Assembly (NCBI GenBank): GCA_022486625.1
Contig: JAKVKH010000009.1
Location: 28,244 to 92,243, forward strand
From: Butyrivibrio sp.
GTDB lineage: Bacteria > Bacillota > Clostridia > Lachnospirales > Lachnospiraceae
Direction: 5' to 3'
Length of the DNA stretch: 64,000 nt
In this document: piece after piece, positions 18,365-26,843 of the stretch
Position numbering within the stretch: the first letter of the stretch is position 1
Layout of the letters: each line of letters starts with the position of its first letter
Translations under genes and position numbers: made by a program
Notes under the pieces: generated by a model
The model's database searches: none
What the model was told of the DNA's origin: nothing
What the model saw: the letters and a program-made list of their open reading frames with translations, nothing else

Positions 18365-20395
18365 TCATCCTTTATCTGTTTCAGTTCCTTTTTTTTCTGT
18401 ACGGATCAGCTTCTTTAAAGTTCGAAAAAGCTGATCATGATTGATCGGTTTGGAAATATAACCATCCATTCCCTTTCCCATTGCCTTACTGATACTCTCT
18501 TCCAACACATCCGCCGACATTGCGATAATCGGTACCTGCGCCGCATCCGTTCTGTCCATGCTGCGAATCTGCTGTGCAGCCTCATAACCATCCATCACAG
18601 GCATCTGCAGATCCATCAGAATTGCAGCATAATCACCGGCCTGTGACTGATTGAACTTATCAAGCGCTTCACGTCCGTTTACCGCTGTTTCCACCTGAAT
18701 GTTAATCTGCTCCAGAATCGCCGTTGCAACTTCTATATTCAGTTCATTATCTTCTGCGATCAGAATCTTTTTTCCCTTAAGTGCGGTATCTCCCTCCTGC
18801 AGCGATTTTTCTTCTTTTCTGGTCTGTCTGATTTCATCCTGACTGCAAAGCCCGAACATAACGGTTGCTTCAAAGGTACTGCCGATGCCTTCATGACTGT
18901 CTGCTATGATATCACCGCCCATGAGTCTTGCAAAGCGTCTTGCAATTGCAAGACCGAGTCCAGTTCCCTGACCATACCTTCCGGGGTCGCGGTTTTCCTG
19001 TGAAAACGGTTCAAAAAGCCTTACAAGAAATTCAGGACTCATACCACAGCCGGTATCTTTTACCGTAAATATCACCTTCATGCGATCGGATCTCATTTCC
19101 TGCCGCACACTCAGTTCTACCTTGCCTCCCGGATCCGTAAATTTCACAGCGTTATTCAGGAGGCTGATGAGAATCTGTTCCACACGCTTCTCATCACAGA
19201 TTCCATAACGGTTTCTGATACCCTCCTCGCTGATCGTAAGTGTAATATTCCCTGACTGTGCAAGCGGCTGCGTCAGTGTCCGCACAGTACTCAGAATCTC
19301 ATGAATGCTGCATCTTGCCGGCATCAGTGTCACTTCTCCGCCTTCAATTTTTCGCAGATCAAGTACATCATTCATGATGCCCAGAAGATACTCTCCGGAA
19401 ACAGCAATTTTCTCCAGATAATCACGTGTCGGGTCCTCTCCTGTCTTTTCCATTGCCAGATGTGAAAGACCAATAACCGCGTTCATTGGTGTTCTGATTT
19501 CATAACTCATGCGGGAAAGAAATTCATTAATTGCCCTTGCAGATATTCTTTCTCTCTCCAGTGCTGTATTAAGCTGATCATTAAGTGCACTGATTTTTCT
19601 GTCCTGCCGATAACGCTCCGACACATCCATAAAGCTGCCGACAAGACCTATAATCTTTCCATTTCTGTAAATCGGGCTTTTACTGGCCAGAATATCCCTT
19701 ACTTCACCTCTGCACCTGCACTTGCCGTGTACAAGGTAAGTGGACTCACCGTTTAAAACGCTCTGTTCGTCATCCATAAACGGTCCCGGATCAGAATGCC
19801 ACTGCATATCCTCATCCGTTTTCCCGAGAATGCTTTCTTCTGAAGAGAATCCAAAATAATCAAGAAAGGCACGATTTGCTCCTGCGAACCTTCTCCTGTC
19901 ATCCTTCCAGAAAATCGGGGTCTGGGTGGTATCCAGAATCGTATTGAGAAGCAGATCCGTACTTTTATGCGCTTCTTCCTGCGTCTCATTCCGGGCCTGA
20001 AGGTCATTAATATTCACAAACGAAAGATAAATCAGTGCCTCATCCGTGCCCAGCTTTCTGACACTGATTCCGGTACGATACCACTGATACCTGTGCCCGC
20101 CGATTTTACGCAGCCGCAGATCCAGATATTCTTCCGTCTCTGCCCCTGCCTTCATTGCCTTATGCATTGCTGCATACAGCTTTTCCCGGTCATTGGGATG
20201 TACGAGTTCATCTTTCTGATTTTCATAATACTCCAGCGTGTCCTCCCTGGAAACACCTACTGCATGATACATTTCCTCCGTCATAAGTTCCAGATGAAAA
20301 ATGCCATCATGATAGTAAAAAATCTGTTCGTATCCTGGGAGTTTCTCTATAACGCTGCGTTCTTCCTGAGAAATGTGGTTTTCATTATCGTCCAT
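18365..20395 (-). CDS. Hybrid histidine kinase lacking its phosphoacceptor His (676 aa)
   Basis: Cytosolic two-PAS sensor (about 20-130 and 150-262) followed by a DHp helix pair, HATPase and receiver. The H box reads MSYEIRTP: residue 298 is Tyr (codon TAT) where the family has His. The ATP site looks intact (LISLLNNAVKFT, DTGCGM, GTGLGL), and the receiver keeps Asp595 in ILMDLQMP. It therefore cannot autophosphorylate in the normal way. It may act as a phosphatase or scaffold, or be regulated by another kinase such as the one at 5382. GGAG precedes the ATG, and a strong promoter lies upstream, so it looks expressed rather than decaying. Confidence 0.88.
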   Translation of the reverse strand: MDDNENHISQEERSVIEKLPGYEQIFYYHDGIFHLELMTEEMYHAVGVSREDTLEYYENQKDELVHPNDREKLYAAMHKAMKAGAETEEYLDLRLRKIGGHRYQWYRTGISVRKLGTDEALIYLSFVNINDLQARNETQEEAHKSTDLLLNTILDTTQTPIFWKDDRRRFAGANRAFLDYFGFSSEESILGKTDEDMQWHSDPGPFMDDEQSVLNGESTYLVHGKCRCRGEVRDILASKSPIYRNGKIIGLVGSFMDVSERYRQDRKISALNDQLNTALERERISARAINEFLSRMSYEIRTPMNAVIGLSHLAMEKTGEDPTRDYLEKIAVSGEYLLGIMNDVLDLRKIEGGEVTLMPARCSIHEILSTVRTLTQPLAQSGNITLTISEEGIRNRYGICDEKRVEQILISLLNNAVKFTDPGGKVELSVRQEMRSDRMKVIFTVKDTGCGMSPEFLVRLFEPFSQENRDPGRYGQGTGLGLAIARRFARLMGGDIIADSHEGIGSTFEATVMFGLCSQDEIRQTRKEEKSLQEGDTALKGKKILIAEDNELNIEVATAILEQINIQVETAVNGREALDKFNQSQAGDYAAILMDLQMPVMDGYEAAQQIRSMDRTDAAQVPIIAMSADVLEESISKAMGKGMDGYISKPINHDQLFRTLKKLIRTEKKGTETDKG

Positions 20396-20446
20396 GTTTC
20401 GCTCCGGTTTCCATATGACTGTACCACAAATGATCTGTCTGTTCTT

Positions 20447-20475
20447 ATTTTATGTCACTGATCCGCTTACGTCAA
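20447..20475 (-). promoter_or_regulatory. Promoter of the His-less hybrid kinase
   Basis: TTGACG (20470-20475) and TAAAAT (20447-20452) on the minus strand are 17 bp apart, about 50 bases before the start codon. Confidence 0.65.
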
Positions 20476-20502
20476 TGAAAAGCAGGTATTCTCACTGTCT
20501 GA

Positions 20503-21900
20503 TCAGAGATTAATCCGCAGTCCCTTCGGGTAATGATTTTTCATGATTTTTCCGGCATTCTTGCCCCAGCCGATGCTGTAACCGTCCGCCAGAATCAGAT
20601 GCCATCCCGGCTGATCCGTTCCCCGCAGGATCTGTCCGTTCAGAAATGCCGTTACTTCCGGGCTGTCTGCAGGCAGGTTCAATGTATGCTGTACGTCCTC
20701 TGCTGTCAGGGTCAGTGCCAGTGCATGAGAAGGTTCAAATCTGTCTTTTTTAAGCGTTCCCAGATGCAGCCCCGGTCTCAGGACGCGGAGGTGATCCGTG
20801 GAAGGCATTCCCGCAGGTGCCAGGTAGAGCTGATCTCCGAAAAGGAAAAAAGTTCCTTCTGTAAATAAGGGTTCCGAAATCAGGCTGTCGGAAAGACCTG
20901 CTTTCTTAAATTCCAGCCAGGGTTTACATTCTTTTTCACGGATGCCCTTCTGCAGTCCGTTCGGGCAGTAGCTTCCGTAATGCGACGCGGCGCTGTCGCC
21001 GTCTCTTTGCAGCACTGCAAGGAAATGGCCTTCTCCTTTGATTTTATGCGGCCACAGACGCACTGCATTTCTGATCTCATCCGGTGCGCCTTCCGTCCAT
21101 TCCGGATGTCCGGCTTCCATTCCGTCGTATTTCTCTGCCGGCAGCAGGCGGAAGTCGTCATGCCTTTGCAGGAATCTGCTGATGCTCCCTTCATCCTCTG
21201 CAGGTGCAAAGGTACAGGTCGAATAAACGATTCTGCCTCCGGGCGAGAGCATCTGCGCCGCACAGTCCAGTATTCCGTCCTGTCTTTCGGCACACATTTC
21301 CACGTTTTCCGGACTCCATTCTTCGCAGGCTGCTTCATTTTTACGGAACATGCCTTCGCCCGAGCACGGCGCATCTACCAGAATTCTGTCAAACCAGGCT
21401 TCAAAGAGCCCTGCCAGTTTCTCCGGCGTTTCATTCGTCACCATGGCATTTCTGACACCGAGCCGCTCCATATTCAGTGACAGAATCTTTGCCCTTGCCG
21501 CATTAATCTCATTACTGACAAGAATTCCCTTTCCTTCCATCCTGCCGGCAATCTGTGTACTCTTCCCGCCGGGTGCCGCACACAGGTCCAGCACTTTTTC
21601 CCCGGGCTGCGGGTCCAGATAATGAACGGGTGCCATGGCACTCGGTTCCTGAATATAATAAACACCTGCTTCATGATACGGATGCCTGCCCGGCTGATCG
21701 GAAGCCGCATAAATATACCCTTCCGGTTCCCATGGAACGGGACTTAACTTAAAACCGCACGTTTCTGCAAAGTCCGCCCGCGCTTTCTGCGGATTCAGAC
21801 GAAGTGCCTGATATTTTTCCTGTGAAAAGCTTTCGATGAATGCCTCGTATTCATCTCCCAGCATCTGTTTCATTCGGTCTGTAAATTTCTGTGGCAGCAT
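20503..21900 (-). CDS. rRNA (cytosine-C5) methyltransferase, RsmF/NSUN type (465 aa)
   Basis: SAM-dependent m5C methyltransferase of rRNA. The SAM site is LDLCAAPGGKSTQIA; the two catalytic Cys motifs are DAPCSGEGMF (motif IV) and STCTFAPAEDEG (motif VI). The last 150 residues form the RsmF-type C-terminal/PUA-like extension (LRPGLHLGTLKKDRFEPSHALAL). The start is the ATG at 21900 behind AGGGGA. It abuts the MntR-like gene's stop, so the two are one unit. I infer 16S rRNA as substrate from the family. Confidence 0.9.
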   Translation of the reverse strand: MLPQKFTDRMKQMLGDEYEAFIESFSQEKYQALRLNPQKARADFAETCGFKLSPVPWEPEGYIYAASDQPGRHPYHEAGVYYIQEPSAMAPVHYLDPQPGEKVLDLCAAPGGKSTQIAGRMEGKGILVSNEINAARAKILSLNMERLGVRNAMVTNETPEKLAGLFEAWFDRILVDAPCSGEGMFRKNEAACEEWSPENVEMCAERQDGILDCAAQMLSPGGRIVYSTCTFAPAEDEGSISRFLQRHDDFRLLPAEKYDGMEAGHPEWTEGAPDEIRNAVRLWPHKIKGEGHFLAVLQRDGDSAASHYGSYCPNGLQKGIREKECKPWLEFKKAGLSDSLISEPLFTEGTFFLFGDQLYLAPAGMPSTDHLRVLRPGLHLGTLKKDRFEPSHALALTLTAEDVQHTLNLPADSPEVTAFLNGQILRGTDQPGWHLILADGYSIGWGKNAGKIMKNHYPKGLRINL

Positions 21901-21901
21901 G

Positions 21902-22279
21902 TTATCCCCTGTCTTTTTCATGATTTTTCAGATATTTCTTGATTCCGGCGAACGTCTTTTGGCTGATGATATGTTCGATTCTGCAGGCATCTGCCTCTGC
22001 CGTCTCTGCATCCACTCCTGCTGTCATGATCAGGAACCGCGTCAGATGGGTATGCCTGTCATAAACACTCAGCGCCTTCTTTTTGCCCTCAGCCGTCAGC
22101 TCCAGAAGACCGTCATCCGTCATCGTGACAAGACTGTCCTCCTTCAGAAGGCCTACTGCCCTTGACACACTGGGTCTGCTGAAACCAAGCTCCTGCGCCA
22201 CATCCACTGATCGTACCGCGCCATTTCTCTTCTTCAGAAGATATATGGTTTCGATATAGTCTTCACCTGATTCATGCAT
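21902..22279 (-). CDS. MntR/DtxR-family metal-dependent regulator (125 aa)
   Basis: Short member of the iron/manganese-dependent repressor family: winged helix (ESGEDYIETIYLLKKRNGAVRSVDVAQELGFSRPSVSRAV, in two halves here) at about 2-60 and the metal-binding dimerisation helices after it (HTHLTRFLI, EADACRIEHIIS with the usual Glu/His ligands). No SH3-like third domain, as in MntR. I chose the ATG at 22279, since MHESGEDYIETIY matches family starts. An ATG at 22333 is in frame but lies inside a palindrome that looks like the operator. Confidence 0.85.
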   Translation of the reverse strand: MHESGEDYIETIYLLKKRNGAVRSVDVAQELGFSRPSVSRAVGLLKEDSLVTMTDDGLLELTAEGKKKALSVYDRHTHLTRFLIMTAGVDAETAEADACRIEHIISQKTFAGIKKYLKNHEKDRG

Positions 22280-22313
22280 GCCCTTTTTCCGCCTTTCTGA
22301 AATACGTACCTTA

Positions 22314-22333
22314 ATGTTAGCGCTCTCTAACAT
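22314..22333. promoter_or_regulatory. Palindrome upstream of the MntR-like gene, candidate autoregulatory operator
   Basis: ATGTTAG and CTAACAT are perfect 7-bp inverted arms with a 6-bp spacer (CGCTCT). The TTAG/CTAA arms recall DtxR-type boxes. It lies 35 bases before the chosen start, where a self-repressing site would be expected. Confidence 0.45.
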
Positions 22334-22345
22334 ATTTGTCCATAC

Positions 22346-23935
22346 TCAGGATTTTTTTTGCAGATCAAGTTCCTTTTTGGCAGCCTCTATCTCCACACCA
22401 AATCTGATTTTTCTGATTTCTTCTTCACTTTTTCCTTCTAAATTCTGCCTTTTCATCAGTTCATCTATTTTCTTCACATATTGTTCTCCGCTCTGTCCCG
22501 ATCCGTATCGATCCATTTCTTTTCTCAGATCTACTATTGACATTTTGGTCATAACGCTCAGCTGTTCAAGGATTTTATTCATGTATTTTTTATCCTGCAG
22601 GTCATTTTCCCTGAATAATTTCTCCTTTCTGGATTCCACGACCTGATATTCGTTCATCGATGCAAGCATCCTGTTCTTTTCGGCAATTCTATCATACAGG
22701 CCTTTAAACAACAGGTTATTAACTTCAAGATCATTGTATCTCGTATAGTCTTTCGATGCTTTTGCCATGTATTCTTCATATGCTGCTCCATACTCTCTGA
22801 TTATTTTTTCTGCATCATCAGTTTTCGCCGCATGATTCATAATGAGCTTCTTATAGGAATAAGCATTTGCCATATCCTGTTTCAGCCTTGCTTCATGACC
22901 CATTCTCGCCTTTGGAACGTTTTTCTGAATAAAATCTGATATTCCGTTCAGAAAATGATCTGCCGCATCTGCCAGCTCAGTTTTATCCTTTTCTTTCGTC
23001 AGTGTTTTCATTTTTCTTATATCTTCTGCAAATTCAGGATCCCTTCTGATCGATTTTTGTACAGAATAAATTTCCCGTGCAGTAAAGAAATATATTCCCT
23101 GATCTATATCTTCTTTAGATGACTGATTATTAATTGCATACAGATAATCCTCTGCATTTTCCTTAATCTGTGAAATCCAGTCAATCCGGTCTGTTGCCTT
23201 ATTTGACCACATACTGGACCAGCGGAAGCCCCTGTGACTTGTCAGGTACTGCTCCGCCTTCATATGAAGTTCGTCAATCTGATTCTTCATTGCAACCGGA
23301 TCTGTTCCCTTCCTTTCCAGTTCCGTCACAAGACAAAGCTGATCAAGAACAGCCTTGAAGGACTCACTGCCCTTATGATCCTGATAAGATTCTTGCATTT
23401 TCTGCTGCAGTTTTTCAAGATCTGACGGTTCGGATTCTCCCGTGCTCTGCCCATCGCCCAGTTCCTTCGTCTGAGTAATATTTTCCTCAATATCCGCAAT
23501 CTCTTTCCTGAGTACTTCTTCTTTTTCCAGTTCCTGAGAAATGATGGCATCCATTTCCTGTTTGTGTTTTTCACATTCAGCTTTTTCACCAAAAAATCTG
23601 TCTTCCATCTGCACACATAGTTCACGGTCATGATACATTACTCCCCTGCTGGGATGCTCTTTCTCTCTGCTCCACTGCTCCGCCAGACTCTTGTCACTTA
23701 ACTTGCCGAACATTTCCTTTTCCTTTATATCCAATGCCTCTGCCTGATATGCAAGATCCTCCCTGATCTGTGCAATATGCTGCTGAACATTTTCCAATTC
23801 TTCCTTTTTACTGTTTAAAAACTCCTGATTATCAGCTGTTTCCTGTTGATATGCATTGAACTGCTGCACTTTTTCCTGCTTTTCAAGCTGTTCATTATTC
23901 TTCATCGACATTTTATACAGGTTCTGATCATCCAT
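22346..23935 (-). CDS. Large coiled-coil protein of unknown function (529 aa)
   Basis: I do not recognise a family. It has no signal peptide or membrane segment. Residues about 10-160 are almost continuous Glu/Lys/Gln-rich helix with coiled-coil spacing. A short Gly/Ser/Glu linker follows (about 160-175). The rest is also helical, with tryptophan-rich patches (FRWSSMWSNK, TDRIDWISQI) around 250-270 that suggest a folded domain. The C-terminus is highly charged. AAAGGA precedes the ATG. It follows the tandem-GNAT gene by 65 bases in the same direction and may be co-transcribed with it. Confidence 0.6.
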   Translation of the reverse strand: MDDQNLYKMSMKNNEQLEKQEKVQQFNAYQQETADNQEFLNSKKEELENVQQHIAQIREDLAYQAEALDIKEKEMFGKLSDKSLAEQWSREKEHPSRGVMYHDRELCVQMEDRFFGEKAECEKHKQEMDAIISQELEKEEVLRKEIADIEENITQTKELGDGQSTGESEPSDLEKLQQKMQESYQDHKGSESFKAVLDQLCLVTELERKGTDPVAMKNQIDELHMKAEQYLTSHRGFRWSSMWSNKATDRIDWISQIKENAEDYLYAINNQSSKEDIDQGIYFFTAREIYSVQKSIRRDPEFAEDIRKMKTLTKEKDKTELADAADHFLNGISDFIQKNVPKARMGHEARLKQDMANAYSYKKLIMNHAAKTDDAEKIIREYGAAYEEYMAKASKDYTRYNDLEVNNLLFKGLYDRIAEKNRMLASMNEYQVVESRKEKLFRENDLQDKKYMNKILEQLSVMTKMSIVDLRKEMDRYGSGQSGEQYVKKIDELMKRQNLEGKSEEEIRKIRFGVEIEAAKKELDLQKKS

Positions 23936-24000
23936 CGTTTTCGTCCTTTCTGCTCTGACCGTGCATCTTCTTCATCATATTCTCCGTAATATTTTCTGCT

Positions 24001-24969
24001 TCAGATCATCTTACGATACCACTGGACAATCCTGTCTTGTATCGGAGTTCCGATTATTTTCAGATAAGCTTCATAAACTGTTCTGCCATCCATCCGCAGA
24101 TTCACTTTCGTATCCTCCGGATATTCCTCTTTTGCCGTCTTTGCAAAGCCTACGAGCATACCAGGAAGCATATATGGATCTCCGTTTCCTTTCTGCCAAT
24201 AATTGGATACATTAACCAGCTGCTTTTCTGCCTCATCTGAAAATAACATACAGGAAGTGATTTCTCTGTTTTCTACATAAAATACACTCAGCTCCCGGTT
24301 AAAGATGACATTTTCAATACCTCTCCCATCGTCGGCCAAGCGATTGTTGAACAGATTCATCTGCTGCTGTGTAAGCTCATGGTAATTTCTGGCCTCCGGA
24401 ATATTCTTTTCAAAAAGAGGCGAAAGCGCCGCACTCTCCAGTATCATCCCCATTGTATAGCTGACCCGGTGAATTGCATCCGTCAACACATCAAACCCTT
24501 GTGAAGTCAGAAATGCATAATCAAAAGCAATCTCCTTCAACGTTCCGTATCTACCGCAGATCAGCTGTGAAATTCCTTCTTTTTTCAGTACATCAGTAAC
24601 AAAATTCAGGAGATCCGTCCCGATACCTGTCTGACGGAATTCCTCCACAACCGTGATCTGCAGAATTTCTCCCTGTACCTGTGAAGTAACTGTAAAAGCT
24701 GCTGCACCGACAATCCTGCCATGATCATCTTCTGCCAGTGCCATAAATCCCTTTTCTTTTTCCAGCTTTTCGCTGATTTTCTCCGAAAAAAGTTCTGAAA
24801 GTTCCTCGTCTTTCTTCCAGTCTACAAGCAAGAGCCTCATTCTGTCCTCCATTTCAGTCCTGTCAATTTGCTTCAGTTTCAAATGGTATATTGTATTTCT
24901 TCCTGCTGTCGGCAGAAGTGCCTCAACCAGGCGTTCAGAGATATCCCGATTATCGTCATGCGAATTCAT
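24001..24969 (-). CDS. Tandem GNAT-like acetyltransferase (322 aa)
   Basis: Contains a recognisable GNAT acetyl-CoA site in the first half: ITVVEEFRQTGIGTDLLNFV (the R/Q-x-x-G-x-G/A motif A) at about 128-148, with the preceding strand AAAFTVTSQVQGEILQ. The second half (about 190-322) looks like a second, degenerate GNAT unit. The acceptor substrate is unknown. The ribosome site is weak (GGA close to the ATG). Its neighbour downstream is the coiled-coil protein, which could be a partner or target. Confidence 0.7.
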   Translation of the reverse strand: MNSHDDNRDISERLVEALLPTAGRNTIYHLKLKQIDRTEMEDRMRLLLVDWKKDEELSELFSEKISEKLEKEKGFMALAEDDHGRIVGAAAFTVTSQVQGEILQITVVEEFRQTGIGTDLLNFVTDVLKKEGISQLICGRYGTLKEIAFDYAFLTSQGFDVLTDAIHRVSYTMGMILESAALSPLFEKNIPEARNYHELTQQQMNLFNNRLADDGRGIENVIFNRELSVFYVENREITSCMLFSDEAEKQLVNVSNYWQKGNGDPYMLPGMLVGFAKTAKEEYPEDTKVNLRMDGRTVYEAYLKIIGTPIQDRIVQWYRKMI

Positions 24970-25109
24970 TTTTTCCAGATAGTACTTTTTGAGCAGATCG
25001 TTCCCCGAAATGTTTATTCATCTGAATTAATAGTATCACCTTCAGTTTTTTCTGCACTATACTCCTGTATTTTTTACAAGATTACTTTACCGATTCAGTT
25101 CTTGATTCA

Positions 25110-25147
25110 TAAAAAAACGCAGAAAAGCAAATTTCACTTTTCTGCGA
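25110..25147 (-). terminator. Terminator of metY
   Basis: CGCAGAAAAG (25118-25127) and CTTTTCTGCG (25137-25146) form a perfect 10-bp stem. It is followed on the minus strand by TTTTTTT. Confidence 0.85.
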
Positions 25148-25184
25148 CTTTTCTTTATTCTATCAGCTTCCAGGCCTTTGTTTC

Positions 25185-26492
25185 TCAGCGGACCGCCTTG
25201 AAGGCTTCATCCAGATCCTGAATAATATCGTCAATATGTTCAGTTCCGATGGACAAACGAATGGAATTCTGATAAATTCCCACTTTATTCAGCTCCTCTT
25301 CACTCAGTTCCGCATGTGTCGTGGAAGCCGGATGAATGGCGAGTGACTTCACGTCTGCCACATTGGCAAGAAGTGAAAAAAGCTCCAGCTGATCGATAAA
25401 GTCTTTTGCCTTACGGGCATCGCCTTTGATCTCAAATGTAAAGATTGAGCCGCCGCCATTAGGGAAGTACTTCTGATAGAGCCTTTGCTGTTCCGGATCA
25501 GTGGATACGGACGGATGATGTACCTTCTCCACCTGTGGATGCTTCTCAAGGAACTGTACGACCTTCAGTGCGTTCTCTACCTGCCTCTCCACCCGGAGGG
25601 ACAGCGTTTCAAGCCCCTGCAGGAAAATCCATGCATGAAACGGACTTAATGTAGCGCCGGTATCCCGAAGAAGAATTGCACGGATTCTGGTAATATAAGC
25701 TGCAGGACCCGCTGCCTGTACAAAGCTGATTCCGTGATAGCTGGCATTGGGCTTTGTCAGCTGCGGGAATTTGTCTGACTTCGACCAGTCAAATTTACCT
25801 GAATCGACAATGACACCGCCAATAGTGGTTCCATGTCCGCCGATGAACTTGGTGGCTGAATGAACGACCACATCCGCGCCATATTCAATCGGGCGGATCA
25901 GATAAGGAGTTCCGAAGGTGTTGTCGATAATGAGCGGCAGTCCGTGCGCATGAGCAATTTTTGCGATGGCTTCAATATCAACAACATCCGAATTCGGATT
26001 GCCAAGCGTCTCAATGAAGACCGCCCTGGTATTTTCCTGAATTGCAGCTTCAAACTTCTGCGGCTTTAATGCATCCACAAATGTTGTGGTAACACCGTAA
26101 TCGACCAGCGTATGGGCCAGCAGATTGTAGGTTCCGCCGTAGATGTTCTCCGCAGCTACGATGTGGTCTCCTGCTTTTGCTATATTTTCAATAGCATAGG
26201 TTACTGCGGCAGCTCCGGAACCAACTGCAAGTGCGGAGACGCCACCTTCAAGCGCTGCAATTCTCTTTTCGAAAATATCTTCTGTCGGATTGGTAAGTCT
26301 TCCATAAATATTACCTGCATCCTTTAATGCAAATCTTGCTTCAGCATGATCCGAATTATGAAATACATAGGAAGATGTCTGGTAGATCGGAACTGCTCTG
26401 GAATCCGTCACAGGATCCGGCTGTTCCTGTCCGACATGCACCTGTAATGTTTCAAAATGTAATTTTCTCTCTTCAATTTTAAGTTTTCCCAT
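25185..26492 (-). CDS. metY: O-acetylhomoserine sulfhydrylase (435 aa)
   Basis: PLP enzyme that makes homocysteine from O-acetylhomoserine and sulfide. The Cys/Met metabolism fold is clear: YGRLTNPTEDIFEKRIAALEGG, AENIYGGTYNLL, IDNTFGTPYL, and the PLP lysine in HSATKFIGGHGT. The length and the late insertion (VEKVHHPSVSTDPEQQRLYQKY) fit MetY rather than the shorter MetB/MetC. AAAGGAG lies ahead of the ATG. It has its own promoter with an operator-like dyad and a leader ORF upstream, and its own terminator. MetA at 62053 carries the residue that makes acetyl-homoserine, consistent with this substrate. Confidence 0.93.
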   Translation of the reverse strand: MGKLKIEERKLHFETLQVHVGQEQPDPVTDSRAVPIYQTSSYVFHNSDHAEARFALKDAGNIYGRLTNPTEDIFEKRIAALEGGVSALAVGSGAAAVTYAIENIAKAGDHIVAAENIYGGTYNLLAHTLVDYGVTTTFVDALKPQKFEAAIQENTRAVFIETLGNPNSDVVDIEAIAKIAHAHGLPLIIDNTFGTPYLIRPIEYGADVVVHSATKFIGGHGTTIGGVIVDSGKFDWSKSDKFPQLTKPNASYHGISFVQAAGPAAYITRIRAILLRDTGATLSPFHAWIFLQGLETLSLRVERQVENALKVVQFLEKHPQVEKVHHPSVSTDPEQQRLYQKYFPNGGGSIFTFEIKGDARKAKDFIDQLELFSLLANVADVKSLAIHPASTTHAELSEEELNKVGIYQNSIRLSIGTEHIDDIIQDLDEAFKAVR

Positions 26493-26563
26493 TGTTTGAT
26501 TCTCCTTTATCTGTCATTATTTATCAGTATTTCTGATAGCATATGCCGAGTACATTTTCTCTT

Positions 26564-26647
26564 TTACTGTACGCATTTTCTCCATTTTGACTGACACATT
26601 CGAAAGCCTTTCATCAGATTCCCATTTGCAATATTCATTGGTTTCAT
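26564..26647 (-). CDS. Candidate 27-aa leader peptide upstream of metY
   Basis: A short frame starts at ATG 26647 with AAGGAG seven bases ahead and stops at TAA 26564. The peptide begins MKPMNIANGNLM, and 4 of 27 residues are Met, with two Cys. It lies within the roughly 200-base leader of the metY transcript. That would fit translation-coupled sensing of methionine or cysteine, but no terminator hairpin follows it before metY. It could be a chance frame. Confidence 0.35.
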   Translation of the reverse strand: MKPMNIANGNLMKGFRMCQSKWRKCVQ

Positions 26648-26671
26648 ACGCTTTCTCCTTTTGATTATTTT

Positions 26672-26690
26672 TCCTACCTGTTTTGTAGGA
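26672..26690. promoter_or_regulatory. Operator-like dyad at the metY transcription start
   Basis: TCCTAC-(7)-GTAGGA is a perfect 6-bp-arm dyad, placed 7 bases downstream of the metY -10 box, so it covers the start point. A repressor bound here would block metY. The arms resemble sites of Rrf2-type cysteine regulators, but I cannot assign the protein. No SAM or T-box riboswitch sequence is visible in the leader. Confidence 0.55.
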
Positions 26691-26697
26691 TAAGTGA

Positions 26698-26726
26698 ATC
26701 TTACCATCTGTACCGTAGATTGTAAA
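26698..26726 (-). promoter_or_regulatory. Promoter of metY
   Basis: TTTACA (26721-26726) and TAAGAT (26698-26703) on the minus strand, 17 bp apart. Confidence 0.6.
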
Positions 26727-26762
26727 ATTCGAAAATCTTTGTGCCGGTTATCAGCTTTTCTT

Positions 26763-26816
26763 ATATCAAAAAGACACCGTACCTCTTTTTCAGAAGTACG
26801 ATGTCTTTTGATATCT
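26763..26816 (-). terminator. Terminator of the DUF3737 gene
   Basis: A long stem pairs AAAAGACAcCGTACcT with AgGTACGATGTCTTTT (one or two mismatches), with T/A-rich flanks on both sides. It lies just past the DUF3737 stop and would also insulate metY. Confidence 0.85.
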
Positions 26817-26843
26817 TTTACTGTGCCTTTTTCCCTGCCTGCG

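Noticed and set aside
17224..18444. 406-codon plus-strand frame opposite the rhodanese-TtcA gene
   Set aside because: Fully antisense to a well-supported gene, with His/Cys/Phe-rich nonsense composition.
26493..26697. SAM-I or T-box riboswitch in the metY leader
   Set aside because: I looked for the conserved SAM-I and T-box core sequences on the minus strand and found neither.
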